From Dolomitihabitans soli (GTDB taxonomy: Bacteria; Actinomycetota; Actinomycetes; Streptosporangiales; Streptosporangiaceae), in assembly GCF_022213955.1 (NCBI RefSeq), contig NZ_JAKNTW010000014.1, forward strand, positions 1 to 46,529: a stretch of 46,529 bases of DNA, given 5' to 3'. The position numbers and the translations under genes are program-made. Below are positions 1 through 7,904 of this stretch, piece by piece; position 1 is the first letter of the stretch; each line of letters begins with the position of its first letter. The notes under the pieces were generated by a model. It searched no databases and had not been told where the DNA came from. It saw only the letters and a program-made list of their open reading frames with translations.

Positions 1-9
1 AACCCGATC

Positions 10-285
10 ATGTCCGCGATGACGGATGCGGTGCAGCAGGTCAACCGGGCGGAGGAGGTGGCCGCGCTGATGCGGCTGCGCGATCGGCTCCTGATCCTTG
101 GGGTGCGGGCGGAGCTGCGGGACAACAACACCGCGCTGCGGATTGAGCCGGATGCGGGGATGCCGGTGTGGGTGTTCGTCGGGTACGGCGGCGCCTTCTT
201 CTCCTGGCAGGCGGCGGAGAAGCGGCACCCCGTGGCCGATGTGGAGGGCGCGGCGAAGGTCCTGGCCGACTACCTCGGCCGATAG
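10..285 (+). CDS. Small hypothetical protein, possibly 5'-truncated by the window
   Basis: A 91-residue acidic protein with no family I recognise. It has an N-terminal charged helix (about residues 8-40), then a compact part with VWVFVGYGGAFFSW and a final helix ending ADYLGR. The reading frame is open to base 1, so the gene may begin upstream; ATG codons at 10 and 19 are both possible starts. Codon use is typical of the window. It is read toward the terminator and tRNA fragment that mark the left edge of the integrated element, so it is probably the chromosomal gene that flanked tRNA-Gly before insertion. Real gene likely; function unknown. Confidence 0.6.
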   Translation: MSAMTDAVQQVNRAEEVAALMRLRDRLLILGVRAELRDNNTALRIEPDAGMPVWVFVGYGGAFFSWQAAEKRHPVADVEGAAKVLADYLGR

Positions 286-310
286 ATCGGAAGCAGCTCT
301 AGAAAGATCA

Positions 311-347
311 AAGGCCAGGTCGGAAAAGTATCCCTGACCTGGCTTTT
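311..347 (-). terminator. Displaced tRNA terminator (left copy)
   Basis: An inverted repeat (AGCCAGGTC with GACCTGGC) is followed on the minus strand by a T-rich tract. It sits immediately downstream of the truncated tRNA 3' end. A related hairpin follows the intact tRNA at 1783-1821, so the terminator was duplicated together with the attachment site. Confidence 0.65.
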
Positions 348-353
348 CCTCGT

Positions 354-396
354 TGGAGCGGGTGACGGAATCGAACCCGCGCTGTCAGCTTGGGAA
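354..396 (-). repeat. tRNA-Gly 3'-end fragment, distal attachment site of an integrated element
   Basis: These 43 bases match the 3' part of the intact tRNA-Gly (1828-1871): encoded CCA, discriminator, 3' acceptor strand, T arm, variable region and anticodon 3' side. One base is deleted in the T arm, and identity stops abruptly in the anticodon loop. This is the signature left when a tyrosine recombinase integrates into a tRNA gene and displaces the original 3' end. The fragment cannot form a tRNA. Confidence 0.85.
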
Positions 397-480
397 TTGC
401 ACCGATCATGGCTTGTCGAGGTGCTGAGCTGGGCGTTCGGCTGGACGGGAGTGTCTGTGGTTGACCACTCGTTACCCTGC

Positions 481-501
481 CTAATTGCACGCTAATTGCA
501 C
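481..501. repeat. Paired direct repeat inside the left element end
   Basis: CTAATTGCAC occurs at 481-490 and 492-501, an 11-bp period (one helical turn); a partial copy, AATTGCAC, directly follows the tRNA fragment. Position and spacing suggest arm-type integrase or excisionase binding sites; this is inference. Confidence 0.4.
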
Positions 502-506
502 GGCGA

Positions 507-881
507 TCACGAGGACCGCACCTCATCAGAGTGCTCAAGGAACTCCTCGACCAGGCGGAAGAGCGTCTCGATGGCAACCGGTTCCAACTCTGGGGAAAGA
601 GGGCTGTGCGACTTGCCGCCTACAGGCTCTACAAACCACAGGACAAGCGCGGACCACGCGAGACTGCTCCCATAGCCGGTGCGGTCGACAAGCCACTCTC
701 GGAAGCCCTTGAGCATGCGGTCCCCTGACGCGGCGTCGCAGCCAGTGAGGAAGGCAACGACACTCGGATAGGTCAGGGGCGACATGATGTACATGCCTGG
801 AACCCGCCGGAAGACCTTGAAGATTGCCCGATAGTCCGGCGGCGCTTCCTCACACACCCTGTCGCCCTTTCTGAAGCTCAT
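507..881 (-). CDS. Hypothetical cargo protein of the integrated element
   Basis: A 124-residue soluble protein starting at ATG 881, with no obvious ribosome binding site. It reads as a genuine globular domain: an aromatic segment around residues 30-50 (VPGMYIMSPLTYPSVVAFL), then GFREWLVDRTGYGSSLAWSALVLWF at about 72-85, a proline-rich turn and a C-terminal amphipathic helix (FRLVEEFLEH). The pattern FREWLV plus a W/L-rich strand recurs in small actinomycete accessory proteins, some next to toxin genes, so an immunity or accessory role is possible. I cannot name the family. It lies just inside the left att repeat, in the same direction as 917-1420. Confidence 0.6.
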   Translation of the reverse strand: MSFRKGDRVCEEAPPDYRAIFKVFRRVPGMYIMSPLTYPSVVAFLTGCDAASGDRMLKGFREWLVDRTGYGSSLAWSALVLWFVEPVGGKSHSPLSPELEPVAIETLFRLVEEFLEHSDEVRSS

Positions 882-916
882 TGATCATCGTGGCACGGCG
901 TGCGACGCTGGCGCAC

Positions 917-1420
917 CTACGCGCCTCCCGCCTGATCATCCGGTCTGCTCGGCTGAACTGCAACTGTCCACCCTTGGTTCATGAGTCTGACCAGCTCCCG
1001 GACTGCGCCTCGTGCGTTGGTGTCCTGTTCCGCGATCGCCTGTAGGGTCTCGGCGGCCTGTTCCACTCGTTGGACAATGGCCGGGATGAGGTCGACTGTT
1101 TGTCCGGCAGGGTCCATGTACGACTCGAAACCCGGTTCGGGTTGGAAGCATCCCCACCAGTCGAGAAGGATGCTGAGGGCGATGTCCCTGGGCGGGCCGG
1201 TGCGATCGCTGATAATGCCCAGCAACACGTCGGTACCTGTTACGGCGGCCGGGTAAAGGGTCCCCGCATGGTCGTTTCCGACCGCAGACCGTACGCCGGC
1301 ACCTTGGTCGGTGTCGCTGTGGATGGCCTTTGCCAGGTCGGCGAAGGCTGCAGTGACGGTTTCGGGCTGGTACCACCTCGGGCCTGGAATCGCGGCCCAT
1401 TCCACGGCTAGGGGATCCAC
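917..1420 (-). CDS. Hypothetical HEAT-like helical protein (element cargo)
   Basis: The convincing part begins at GTG 1420 (VDPLAVEWAAIPGPRWY) and gives about 167 residues. The frame stays open to 1636, but that extension lacks protein character and is antisense to the integrase relic. The middle part (LYPAAVTGTDVLLGII, then PPRDIALSILLDWWG) resembles one HEAT-like helix pair seen in large families of uncharacterised actinomycete proteins. A second helical hairpin around AIVQRVEQAAETLQAIAEQD follows. No catalytic motif is visible. The start is uncertain. With 507-881 it makes up the remaining cargo of the element. Confidence 0.5.
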   Translation of the reverse strand: MDPLAVEWAAIPGPRWYQPETVTAAFADLAKAIHSDTDQGAGVRSAVGNDHAGTLYPAAVTGTDVLLGIISDRTGPPRDIALSILLDWWGCFQPEPGFESYMDPAGQTVDLIPAIVQRVEQAAETLQAIAEQDTNARGAVRELVRLMNQGWTVAVQPSRPDDQAGGA

Positions 1421-1570
1421 ATGGGTCAGCGTACGAGGCCATACGGTCCCTGCGGAGGGCTTGGAGTAAGCCGTGGCGTACGGTGAGCACCCCGAAACTC
1501 GGTGGGACGGGGCTGAGGAACGAAGCCTTGGACCTTCGATCGTCCCCAGCCACCCATGGCGTGGCCACAG

Positions 1571-1726
1571 ACGGGCGATCGCAGTGCAGTCAGGGCCGCG
1601 ATGATCTATCAGCACGCCGTACGCGGGGCCGACCAAGCGATCACGGACGCGATCAACAAGCAGCTTGAAGATCGTGATGGCGATGAGGATGACGGCACGG
1701 CGGGTGTGCTCGCGCCGGTGAGCTGA
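1571..1726 (+). pseudogene. Tyrosine recombinase (integrase) C-terminal relic
   Basis: In the frame ending with TGA at 1724-1726, the plus strand encodes RAAMIYQHAVRGAD followed by QAITDAI and an acidic tail. This is the recognisable end of the actinomycete phage/ICE integrase catalytic domain, and the Tyr of IYQH is the family's nucleophile position. The preceding segment keeps only a vague trace of the usual GHSS/GHST box. The core Arg and His boxes and the N-terminal arm- and core-binding domains are absent, so no active enzyme can be made. It ends about 100 bp before the intact tRNA-Gly, the normal place for int next to attP. Confidence 0.75.
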
Positions 1727-1734
1727 TCAAGAGC

Positions 1735-1753
1735 TAATGGCCTGTTAATGGCC
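1735..1753. repeat. Paired direct repeat inside the right element end
   Basis: TAATGGCC occurs at 1735-1742 and 1746-1753, again with an 11-bp period, between the integrase stop codon and the tRNA terminator. It mirrors the left-end pair at 481-501. A recombination-protein binding site is plausible but unproven. Confidence 0.4.
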
Positions 1754-1782
1754 CGCAGAGATCAACTAGCCCATACAAGATC

Positions 1783-1821
1783 AAAGCCCAGGTTCCGAAA
1801 CCATCGGATGACCTGGGCTTT
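1783..1821 (-). terminator. tRNA-Gly terminator
   Basis: The hairpin AAAGCCCAGGT / ACCTGGGCTTT has a T-containing 3' flank on the minus strand, starting 7 bp past the tRNA 3' end. This copy was brought in with the element's attachment site; the related original is at 311-347. Confidence 0.65.
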
Positions 1822-1827
1822 CGTCGG

Positions 1828-1901
1828 TGGAGCGGGTGACGGGAATCGAACCCGCGCTGTCAGCTTGGGAAGCTGATGTTCTGCCATTGAACTACACCCG
1901 C
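1828..1901 (-). tRNA. tRNA-Gly (anticodon CCC)
   Basis: A complete cloverleaf can be read on the minus strand. The acceptor stem GCGGGTG pairs with CACCCGC, the D arm contains AGTTCAATGGCAGAAC, the anticodon stem TCAGC/GCTGA carries the loop TTCCCAA (anticodon CCC, reading GGG), the T arm contains GGTTCGATTCC, the discriminator is T and CCA is encoded. It is the target site of the decayed element to its left; its 3' half was supplied by the element. Confidence 0.93.
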
Positions 1902-1956
1902 GTGCGGTGAGCCGCGTAGACCACTGTAGCGGAAACCACGAGTGATGGGTGACTCC

Positions 1957-1984
1957 CTGACGGGGGCGGAGAACACGGTAAGTT
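1957..1984 (+). promoter_or_regulatory. Putative dcd promoter
   Basis: CTGACG at 1957-1962 and TAAGTT at 1979-1984 are 16 bp apart. The GTG start of dcd follows 7 nt after the -10, which fits a leaderless transcript. By eye only. Confidence 0.4.
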
Positions 1985-1991
1985 GCCTCAC

Positions 1992-2567
1992 GTGCTGCTT
2001 TCCGATCGTGACATTCTGCTGGAGATCAAGGCTGGAAGGGTCGGGCTTGATCCCTTCGATCCGGTGATGATCCAACCGTCGAGTGTCGACGTACGGCTCG
2101 ACCGGTTCTTCAGGGTGTTCGAGAACCACAAGTACCCTCACATCGATCCGGCGGTGGAGCAGCCTGATCTGACGCGGCTGGTGGAGCCGGAGAAGGATGA
2201 GCCGTTCATCCTGCATCCGGGGGAGTTCGTGCTGGCCAGCACCCTTGAGCTGATCAGCTTGCCGGATGACATCGCGTCGCGGCTGGAGGGGAAGTCGAGC
2301 CTGGGCAGGCTCGGTTTGCTCACGCACTCGACGGCGGGGTTCATCGATCCGGGGTTCAGCGGGCACGTGACGCTTGAGCTGTCGAACGTCGCCACGCTGC
2401 CGATCAAGTTGTGGCCGGGGATGAAGATCGGGCAGTTGTGCATGTTCCGGTTGAGTTCGCCGGCCGAGCATCCGTACGGGTCGGCGAAGTACGGCTCGCG
2501 CTACCAGGGTCAGCGGGGGCCGACGCCGTCGCGGTCGTTCCTCAACTTCCACCGCACCGTGATCTAG
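1992..2567 (+). CDS. dcd: dCTP deaminase
   Basis: A 191-residue cytosolic enzyme that converts dCTP to dUTP for thymidylate synthesis; the close mycobacterial homologue also hydrolyses dUTP. The protein carries the full family pattern: N-terminal [25 protein letters not shown], the active-site strand [18 protein letters not shown] with the catalytic Glu, [11 protein letters not shown], and the C-terminal lid [12 protein letters not shown]. The GTG at 1992 gives the usual family length and N terminus. An in-frame TTG at 1983 overlaps the likely -10 TAAGTT (1979-1984), so it is unlikely to be used. The 7-nt gap between -10 and GTG, with no Shine-Dalgarno, suggests leaderless initiation. Confidence 0.95.
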   Translation: MLLSDRDILLEIKAGRVGLDPFDPVMIQPSSVDVRLDRFFRVFENHKYPHIDPAVEQPDLTRLVEPEKDEPFILHPGEFVLASTLELISLPDDIASRLEGKSSLGRLGLLTHSTAGFIDPGFSGHVTLELSNVATLPIKLWPGMKIGQLCMFRLSSPAEHPYGSAKYGSRYQGQRGPTPSRSFLNFHRTVI

Positions 2568-2836
2568 ATCAAGGGGGTGACATGTCAAGCGAAAGGTGCG
2601 ATCTGGCATCCTCCCCTCAAACGCCATCACTCACAGCCATAAGATGCCCAAGACGAGCAAAGCGGGCACTGTCTGTGATGCTGTCAATCTGTGCCCGACG
2701 GTGTCAGGGATCACACCGAGGGTAGCCAGAACAACAAGAGCGGGTGACTTGGGGGTGTGTGGGCCATGAAGTTCGCATTTCCGCTGGTAACCCGTACCCT
2801 TCTCTGCGGACCATCCCCGCACATCTGGAGAACGAC

Positions 2837-3454
2837 GTGCGCCTGCGTCTCACGCCTCGTGAGGACAGCTACTACGACTTGTTCGCGGACTCCGCCAACA
2901 ACCTCGTCACCGCGTCCCGTCTGCTAGTCGAGATCATCAGCGATGGGTCAGACCGGGAGGCCCTCGCCGACAAGATGCGCGCCTGCGAACATGCGGGCGA
3001 CGAGCGCACTCATGCGATCATGAAACGCCTCAACGAGAGCTTCATCACGCCCTTCGACCGCGAGGACATCTACCGTCTCGCCTCGAATCTCGACGACGTG
3101 ATGGACTATATGGAGGCCGCCGCCGACCTCATCGTCCTGTACCAGATCGACCATCTTCCCAAAGAGGTCATCAGGCAGGTCGAGGTTCTCGAACGCGGAG
3201 CCGAACTGACCGCCGAGGCCATGCCCCGGCTGCGTTCGATGCGCAACCTCAACGAGTACTGGATCGAGATCAATCGGCTGGAGAACCAGGCCGACCAGGT
3301 CTACCGGCGACTGCTCGCCAAGCTCTTCGGCGGGGAGTACGACGCGTTGACCGTGCTGAAGATGAAGGAGGTCATCGATCAGCTGGAGATGGCCGCCGAC
3401 GCCTTCGAGAGCGTGGCCAACACGATCGAGTCGATCGCGGTCAAGGAAAGCTAG
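2837..3454 (+). CDS. DUF47 PhoU-like Pit accessory protein
   Basis: A 205-residue all-helical PhoU-like protein of the DUF47 family, which accompanies Pit-type phosphate transporters and is thought to control them at the membrane. Typical segments are FADSANNLVTASRLL, HAGDERTHAIMKRLNESFITPFDREDI, DDVMDYMEAAADLI and an ENQADQVYRRLLAKLF helix near the C terminus; the acidic E/D-rich helices match the family's metal-binding E/DxxxD positions. GTG 2837 is preceded by GGAG at 7 nt and gives the normal length. Longer in-frame starts from 2744 add unconserved sequence. Its stop abuts the GTG of the transporter gene, so the two are coupled. Confidence 0.9.
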   Translation: MRLRLTPREDSYYDLFADSANNLVTASRLLVEIISDGSDREALADKMRACEHAGDERTHAIMKRLNESFITPFDREDIYRLASNLDDVMDYMEAAADLIVLYQIDHLPKEVIRQVEVLERGAELTAEAMPRLRSMRNLNEYWIEINRLENQADQVYRRLLAKLFGGEYDALTVLKMKEVIDQLEMAADAFESVANTIESIAVKES

Positions 3455-4453
3455 GTGGAACTCGCACTTGTCATCGGCGTCATCGTCGTGGCGCTGGTGT
3501 TCGACTACACCAACGGTTTCCACGACGCCGCGAACGCGATCGCGACGTCGGTGTCCACTCGTGCCCTGACACCCAGGGCCGCGCTCTTCATGGCCGCCGC
3601 CATGAACTTCCTGGGCGCGCATCTCGGTGTCGCGGTCGCGCAGACGGTGGGCACGGGCATCATCGATCCGCCCTCGGGCCCCCACGGCCTGGTGATCGTG
3701 GGCTCCGGCCTGATCGGCGCGATCGTCTGGAACCTCATCACCTGGTACTTCGGGCTGCCGTCCTCCAGCAGCCACGCCCTGATCGGGGGCCTCATCGGCG
3801 CGGCCCTCTCGGCGTCGGCCCTGGTCCACTGGGACGGGGTCCTGGAGAAGGTCGTCCTTCCGATGATCTTGTCTCCGCTCGTCGGGTTCTCGCTGGGCGC
3901 GATCATCATGATAGCGATCTTCTGGATCTTCCGCCGGTCCCAGCCAGGCAAGATCAACCGTGGTTTCCGCTACTCCCAGACCATCTCCGCCGCCGCCATG
4001 GCGCTCGGGCACGGCCTCCAGGACGCGCAGAAGACCATGGGTGTGATCTTCCTGGCCCTGGTGGTGGGCGGTTACGCCGAGCAGGGCGACCCCATCCCCC
4101 AGTGGGTCATCATCTCCGCCGCGGCGGCGATCTCACTGGGCACCTACGCGGGTGGCTGGCGCATCATGCGCACCCTCGGCAGGCGCATCATCGCCCTCGA
4201 CCCGCCCCAGGGCTTCGCCGCGGAGACCGCCGCCGCGACCGTCCTGTACGGCGCGGCCATGGGTTTCGGCGCGCCGATCTCCACCACGCACACCATCACC
4301 AGCGCGATCATGGGGGTGGGCGCGACGAAGCGCCTGTCGGCCGTGCGCTGGGGCGTCGCGGGCAACATCATCACGGCCTGGGTTCTCACGATCCCGGCGG
4401 CGGCGCTGGTCGCGTCGTTGTCGTACTTCGCCATGCACTGGCTGCTGGAGTAG
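3455..4453 (+). CDS. pit: Pit-type low-affinity inorganic phosphate transporter
   Basis: A 332-residue polytopic membrane protein of the PHO-4/PiT family that takes up metal-phosphate using the proton gradient. Both halves of the duplicated family signature are present: DYTNGFHDAANAIATSVSTR near residue 18, and GAAMGFGAPISTTHTITSAIMGVG near 270, with GLPSSSSHALIGGLIGA in the middle. About nine to ten hydrophobic segments can be counted. The GTG start follows the DUF47 stop codon directly (TAG then GTG), so translation is coupled. The gene converges on mshD with a 3-nt gap. Confidence 0.95.
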   Translation: MELALVIGVIVVALVFDYTNGFHDAANAIATSVSTRALTPRAALFMAAAMNFLGAHLGVAVAQTVGTGIIDPPSGPHGLVIVGSGLIGAIVWNLITWYFGLPSSSSHALIGGLIGAALSASALVHWDGVLEKVVLPMILSPLVGFSLGAIIMIAIFWIFRRSQPGKINRGFRYSQTISAAAMALGHGLQDAQKTMGVIFLALVVGGYAEQGDPIPQWVIISAAAAISLGTYAGGWRIMRTLGRRIIALDPPQGFAAETAAATVLYGAAMGFGAPISTTHTITSAIMGVGATKRLSAVRWGVAGNIITAWVLTIPAAALVASLSYFAMHWLLE

Positions 4454-4456
4454 CGC

Positions 4457-5362
4457 TCAGGGGCGGCGATACATCACATCGGTGTCCCAGCGGGTGAAAC
4501 CGAGGGACTCGTACAGCCGGATCGCCGCCGTGTTGGCCTCGTCCACGTAGAGCATCACCTGGGCGAGGCCACGCGTGCGCAGATGGCAGAGCCCGGCCAG
4601 GGTCAGCGCCCTGCCCAGGCCGGAGCCCTGCTGCGAGGGGTCCACACCGACCACGTAGACCTCGCCGATGGGCGGGTGCCCGTGTCCGCCGTCGCCGTGG
4701 ACCTTCGTCCAGTGGAAGCCGACGGGACGGTCGCCGCGGACCGCGACGAAGAAGCCCTCGGGGTCGAACCACGGCTCCTGCTCGCGGCGCTTGAGGTCGT
4801 CGATGGTCCAGCCACCCTGCTCGGGGTGGTGGGCGAAGGCGCGGGCGTTCAACCCGATCCACGCCTCCTCGTCGGCGCCCGGCTCGAAGGCGCGCAGCCG
4901 TACGTCCTCGGGGAGTTCGTAGGGCGGGATGGGGGCGAACAGCGAGCGGCGCATCTGCCACAGCGAGCGGGCCCGTTCGAAGCCCGTCGCGGCGGCCAGC
5001 CGTTCCGCGGCCGTGTGGTCGCCGTGGGCCCACAGGCGCAGGCGACCGTGGTTCCGGTCCAGTACGGCGCGCAGCAGGGTGGCTCCGTGGCCGTGGCGGC
5101 GGTGGTCGGGATGGACGACCAGTTCGCCGCTCGGTCCCTCGACGACGTCGGTGGGATCGATGTGGGCGTAGCCGGCGAGCGTGTCACCGACGTACAGCAG
5201 TCCCGCGCGCGCCTGGTCGTCACCGCCGTAGCGCAGGTGCAGCATCACGTGCTCATTGAGCGGCCGGACACCGTCGGCCTCGGTCGCCGCCTCCACGATC
5301 GCCAGGACCCCGGCCACCTCGTCGTCGCTCAACCGGCCCTTGTACTCCACGCGCACGTTCAT
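4457..5362 (-). CDS. mshD: Mycothiol synthase (acetyl-CoA:Cys-GlcN-Ins acetyltransferase)
   Basis: A 301-residue tandem GNAT enzyme that catalyses the last step of mycothiol synthesis, acetylating Cys-GlcN-Ins. Two GNAT domains are visible. The N-terminal one has GELVVHPDHRRHGHGATLL (about 80-98). The C-terminal catalytic one has EVYVVGVDPSQQGSGLGRAL (about 236-255), ending VDEANTAAIRLYESLGF. The length matches the family. ATG 5362 is chosen over a TTG two codons upstream. mshD next to glnR and phosphate genes is a known actinobacterial arrangement (compare Rv0818-Rv0821c of M. tuberculosis). Confidence 0.95.
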   Translation of the reverse strand: MNVRVEYKGRLSDDEVAGVLAIVEAATEADGVRPLNEHVMLHLRYGGDDQARAGLLYVGDTLAGYAHIDPTDVVEGPSGELVVHPDHRRHGHGATLLRAVLDRNHGRLRLWAHGDHTAAERLAAATGFERARSLWQMRRSLFAPIPPYELPEDVRLRAFEPGADEEAWIGLNARAFAHHPEQGGWTIDDLKRREQEPWFDPEGFFVAVRGDRPVGFHWTKVHGDGGHGHPPIGEVYVVGVDPSQQGSGLGRALTLAGLCHLRTRGLAQVMLYVDEANTAAIRLYESLGFTRWDTDVMYRRP

Positions 5363-5466
5363 GGCCAAAGCCTAGGTCCACTGGCAAAAGACGCCATCTT
5401 CCAGGTGGAGGAATCGTTACCTGTGGGACGTTCGCCGCACAGATCACCGGTCTAGCGTCTGGGGTC

Positions 5467-7167
5467 ATGACGCCACGATCCAAGCTGCGCCTAGGTGTCG
5501 CCGGTATGACTGCGGCGACGTTCCTGCTCCTCGCGGCAGGCCCCCCGGCGGTGGCCGCCCCGGCCGCCAGCAAGCCGGCTAAACCCGCCAAAACGGTCCC
5601 GGTGCGCCTTATCGCCATCAACGACTTCCACGGCAACCTCGAACCGCCGACCGGGTCGGGTGGTCGCATCGTCAACGAGGCCGGCCAGACGGTCGACGCC
5701 GGCGGAGCCGCCTTCATGGCCACCCACCTGAAGGCGATGGCCGACGAGAACACCACGGTCGTCGCCGCGGGCGACCTGATCGGCGGCACCCCGCTGATCT
5801 CGGCCGCCTACCACGACGAGCCCACCGTGGAACTCCTCGGCAAGCTCGGCCTCGACGTCTCCTCGGTCGGCAACCACGAGTTCGACGAGGGGTACGGCGA
5901 GCTGCTCCGGATCATGAAGGGCGGCTGCCACAAGGTGGACGGCTGCTCGCCCGCCGGGCGGTGGCGCGGTGCCGAATACGACTACCTCGGCGCGAACGTC
6001 CGCTTCAAGAAGGCGCCCGAACTGCCGGCGCTCGCCCCGTTCTCGATCAAGAAGGTCAACGGCGTCAAGGTCGGCTTCATCGGCCTGGTCACCAAGACGA
6101 CGCCGTCGATCGTGACCGCGGAGGGCATCAAGGACCTGACGTTCGTCGACGAGATCGAGGCCGCCAACCGCTCGTCGCGGGCGCTCCGGCTGCTCGGCGT
6201 GAAGGCCCAGGTCGTCCTCGTCCACGAGGGCGACCAGATCGCCACCGGCCAGAGCCCCGACGCCTGCCCCGTGATCGCCGGCGCGGGCAGCCGGATCGTC
6301 CAGGGGGTCAGCGCCGACATCGACATGGTCGTCATGGGCCACTCCCACCAGGCGTACGTCTGCAAGACCAAGGACCCGGCCGGCCAGGACCGCTACGTCA
6401 GCCAGGGATCCTCCTTCGGCCGCGTGCTGACCCAGCTCGACTTCCAGGTCGACAAGCAGACCAAGGACGTCGTCCGGTCCTCGGTGGCCGTCGACAACCA
6501 CGTGGTCACCCGCGACGTGCCCGCCGATCCCGAGATCGGCACGTTCGTGCAGACCTGGAAGGATCGGGTCGCCGAGGTCGCCAACCGCCAGGTCGGGTCC
6601 ATCACGGCCGACCTGACCCGGCAGGCGGCGCCGTCCGGCGAGTCGCCGCTGGGCAACCTGATCGCCGACGCCCAGCTTGAGGCCACCAAGACGGGCGGCA
6701 ACGCCGAGGTCGCGCTGATGAACCCCGGCGGCGTGCGCGCCGACCTGACGTTCGCCCCCGACGGCGTGGTGACGTACGGCGAGACGTTCACGGTGCAGCC
6801 GTTCAACAATCTCATGCAGGTCGTCACCCTGACCGGGGCGCAGCTCGACGCGCTGCTGGAGCAGCAGTATCAGGTGAACCGCGTCCTGCAGCCGTCGGCG
6901 TCGCTGACCTACACCGTCAGTTCGTCGGCCGCCGTGGGCTCGAAGGTCTCCGACATCAAGATCAACGGGACCGCCGTCACCGAGACCCAGGCGGTCCGGG
7001 TCGCGGCGAACAACTTCCTGGTCGGCGGTGGCGACGGCTTCTCCGTCTTCACCCAGGGCACCGACCTGTGGAGCGGCCCGCTCGACATCGACGCCCTCGT
7101 CTCCTACTTCGGAGCCCACTCCCCGGCGGCCCCGCCCGCCGTGGACCGGGTCACCGTCGTCCCCTGA
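5467..7167 (+). CDS. Secreted 5'-nucleotidase / 2',3'-cyclic phosphodiesterase family metallophosphatase
   Basis: A 566-residue exported UshA/NutA-like enzyme that releases phosphate and nucleosides from nucleotides outside the cell. A signal peptide (about 1-32) ends in AVAAPAAS. The calcineurin-like metallophosphatase domain follows: INDFHGNLEP, AGDLIGGTPL, SSVGNHEFDEGY, VLVHEGDQ and MGHSHQAYVC, carrying the Asp, His and Asn ligands of a two-metal site. The C-terminal 5'-nucleotidase domain (about 370-560) contains ESPLGNLIADA, NPGGVRADL, YGETFTVQPFNN and the substrate-stacking GGGDGFSVF. No sorting signal or C-terminal anchor is seen. It is transcribed away from mshD and converges on glnR. 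Confidence 0.92.
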   Translation: MTPRSKLRLGVAGMTAATFLLLAAGPPAVAAPAASKPAKPAKTVPVRLIAINDFHGNLEPPTGSGGRIVNEAGQTVDAGGAAFMATHLKAMADENTTVVAAGDLIGGTPLISAAYHDEPTVELLGKLGLDVSSVGNHEFDEGYGELLRIMKGGCHKVDGCSPAGRWRGAEYDYLGANVRFKKAPELPALAPFSIKKVNGVKVGFIGLVTKTTPSIVTAEGIKDLTFVDEIEAANRSSRALRLLGVKAQVVLVHEGDQIATGQSPDACPVIAGAGSRIVQGVSADIDMVVMGHSHQAYVCKTKDPAGQDRYVSQGSSFGRVLTQLDFQVDKQTKDVVRSSVAVDNHVVTRDVPADPEIGTFVQTWKDRVAEVANRQVGSITADLTRQAAPSGESPLGNLIADAQLEATKTGGNAEVALMNPGGVRADLTFAPDGVVTYGETFTVQPFNNLMQVVTLTGAQLDALLEQQYQVNRVLQPSASLTYTVSSSAAVGSKVSDIKINGTAVTETQAVRVAANNFLVGGGDGFSVFTQGTDLWSGPLDIDALVSYFGAHSPAAPPAVDRVTVVP

Positions 7168-7187
7168 GACGACGGTTACCAAGCAGG

Positions 7188-7904
7188 CTAGTGGTGGGCG
7201 GGCTCGCGCTCCTCGGAGTGCTGCTCGCCGCCACGGTCGGGAACAAAGCGGTAACCGACGTTACGGACGGTGCCGATCAGGGATTCGTGCTCCGCGCCGA
7301 GCTTGGCGCGCAGCCGCCGGACGTGCACGTCGACGGTGCGGGTGCCGCCGAAGTAGTCGTATCCCCAGACCTCCTGCAGCAGCTGGGCGCGGGTGAAGAC
7401 CCTGCCCGGATGCTGCGCGAGGTATTTGAGCAGCTCGAACTCCTTGAAGGTCAGGTCGAGGGCCCGGCCGCGCAGCCGCGCGGTGTAGGTCGCCTCGTCG
7501 ATCGACAGGTCGCCGCTGCGGATCTCGTCGGGGACCTCGTCGTTCGCCGCCAGCGACAGTTTGCCGACGGCCATGCGCAGGCGCGCCTCGACCTCGGCGG
7601 GGCCGGCGCTGTCGAGGATAACGTCGTCGATTCCCCACTCGGCCGTCAGGCCGGCGAGGCCACCTTCAGTGACGATCACCACGAGTGGACAGTCGATGCC
7701 GGTGGTGCGCAGCAGCCGGCACAGGCTTTTGGCCTGGACGAGCTCGCGCCGCGCGTCGACGAGCACGGCGTCCGCCGGTGGCGCGTCGATCAGTGCCGAC
7801 GCCTCCGCGGGGGCGACGCGCACCGAGTGCAGCAGCAGCCCGAGGGCTGGGAGCACTTCGGCCGACGGTTCCAAAGCGTTGGTGAGCAGGAGCAGGTTGC
7901 TCAC
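7188..7904 (-). CDS. glnR: GlnR, OmpR-type nitrogen-response regulator
   Basis: A 238-residue atypical orphan response regulator that controls nitrogen assimilation genes in actinomycetes. The receiver-like domain begins with the family hallmark [10 protein letters not shown] and [11 protein letters not shown], and keeps the Asp of VLVDARRE. The C-terminal winged helix (about 128-225) has [40 protein letters not shown] and [13 protein letters not shown] 7904 is preceded by an AGGAGG site. No sensor kinase gene adjoins it, as expected for GlnR. Its neighbours mshD and lmeA are the same as around Rv0818. Confidence 0.96.
   Translation of the reverse strand: MSNLLLLTNALEPSAEVLPALGLLLHSVRVAPAEASALIDAPPADAVLVDARRELVQAKSLCRLLRTTGIDCPLVVIVTEGGLAGLTAEWGIDDVILDSAGPAEVEARLRMAVGKLSLAANDEVPDEIRSGDLSIDEATYTARLRGRALDLTFKEFELLKYLAQHPGRVFTRAQLLQEVWGYDYFGGTRTVDVHVRRLRAKLGAEHESLIGTVRNVGYRFVPDRGGEQHSEEREPAHH

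Larger units (their letters stand above)
354..1871. mobile_element. Decayed integrative element in tRNA-Gly(CCC)
   Basis: About 1.5 kb is bounded by direct repeats of the tRNA-Gly 3' end (354-396 and 1828-1871). Next to the intact tRNA lies the C-terminal relic of a tyrosine recombinase read toward the tRNA, the usual int/att arrangement of actinomycete integrative elements. No replication, transfer or excisionase gene remains. Two unknown genes (507-881 and 917-1420, both minus) are the surviving cargo. Short 11-bp-period repeats sit just inside each end. The element is presumably immobile unless helped in trans. Confidence 0.75.

Noticed and set aside
2948-4012. Long minus-strand open frame opposite the DUF47 and pit genes
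   Set aside because: High-GC antisense shadow; low-complexity H/D/R/G composition and no family resemblance.
5428-5466. PHO-box-like GTTCGCC...GATCACC upstream of the 5'-nucleotidase
   Set aside because: The second unit is offset from the 11-bp PhoP repeat period and both depart from GTTCACC; not convincing.
5491-7182. 563-codon minus-strand frame opposite the 5'-nucleotidase
   Set aside because: Antisense frame caused by codon bias; the plus strand encodes a complete recognisable enzyme.
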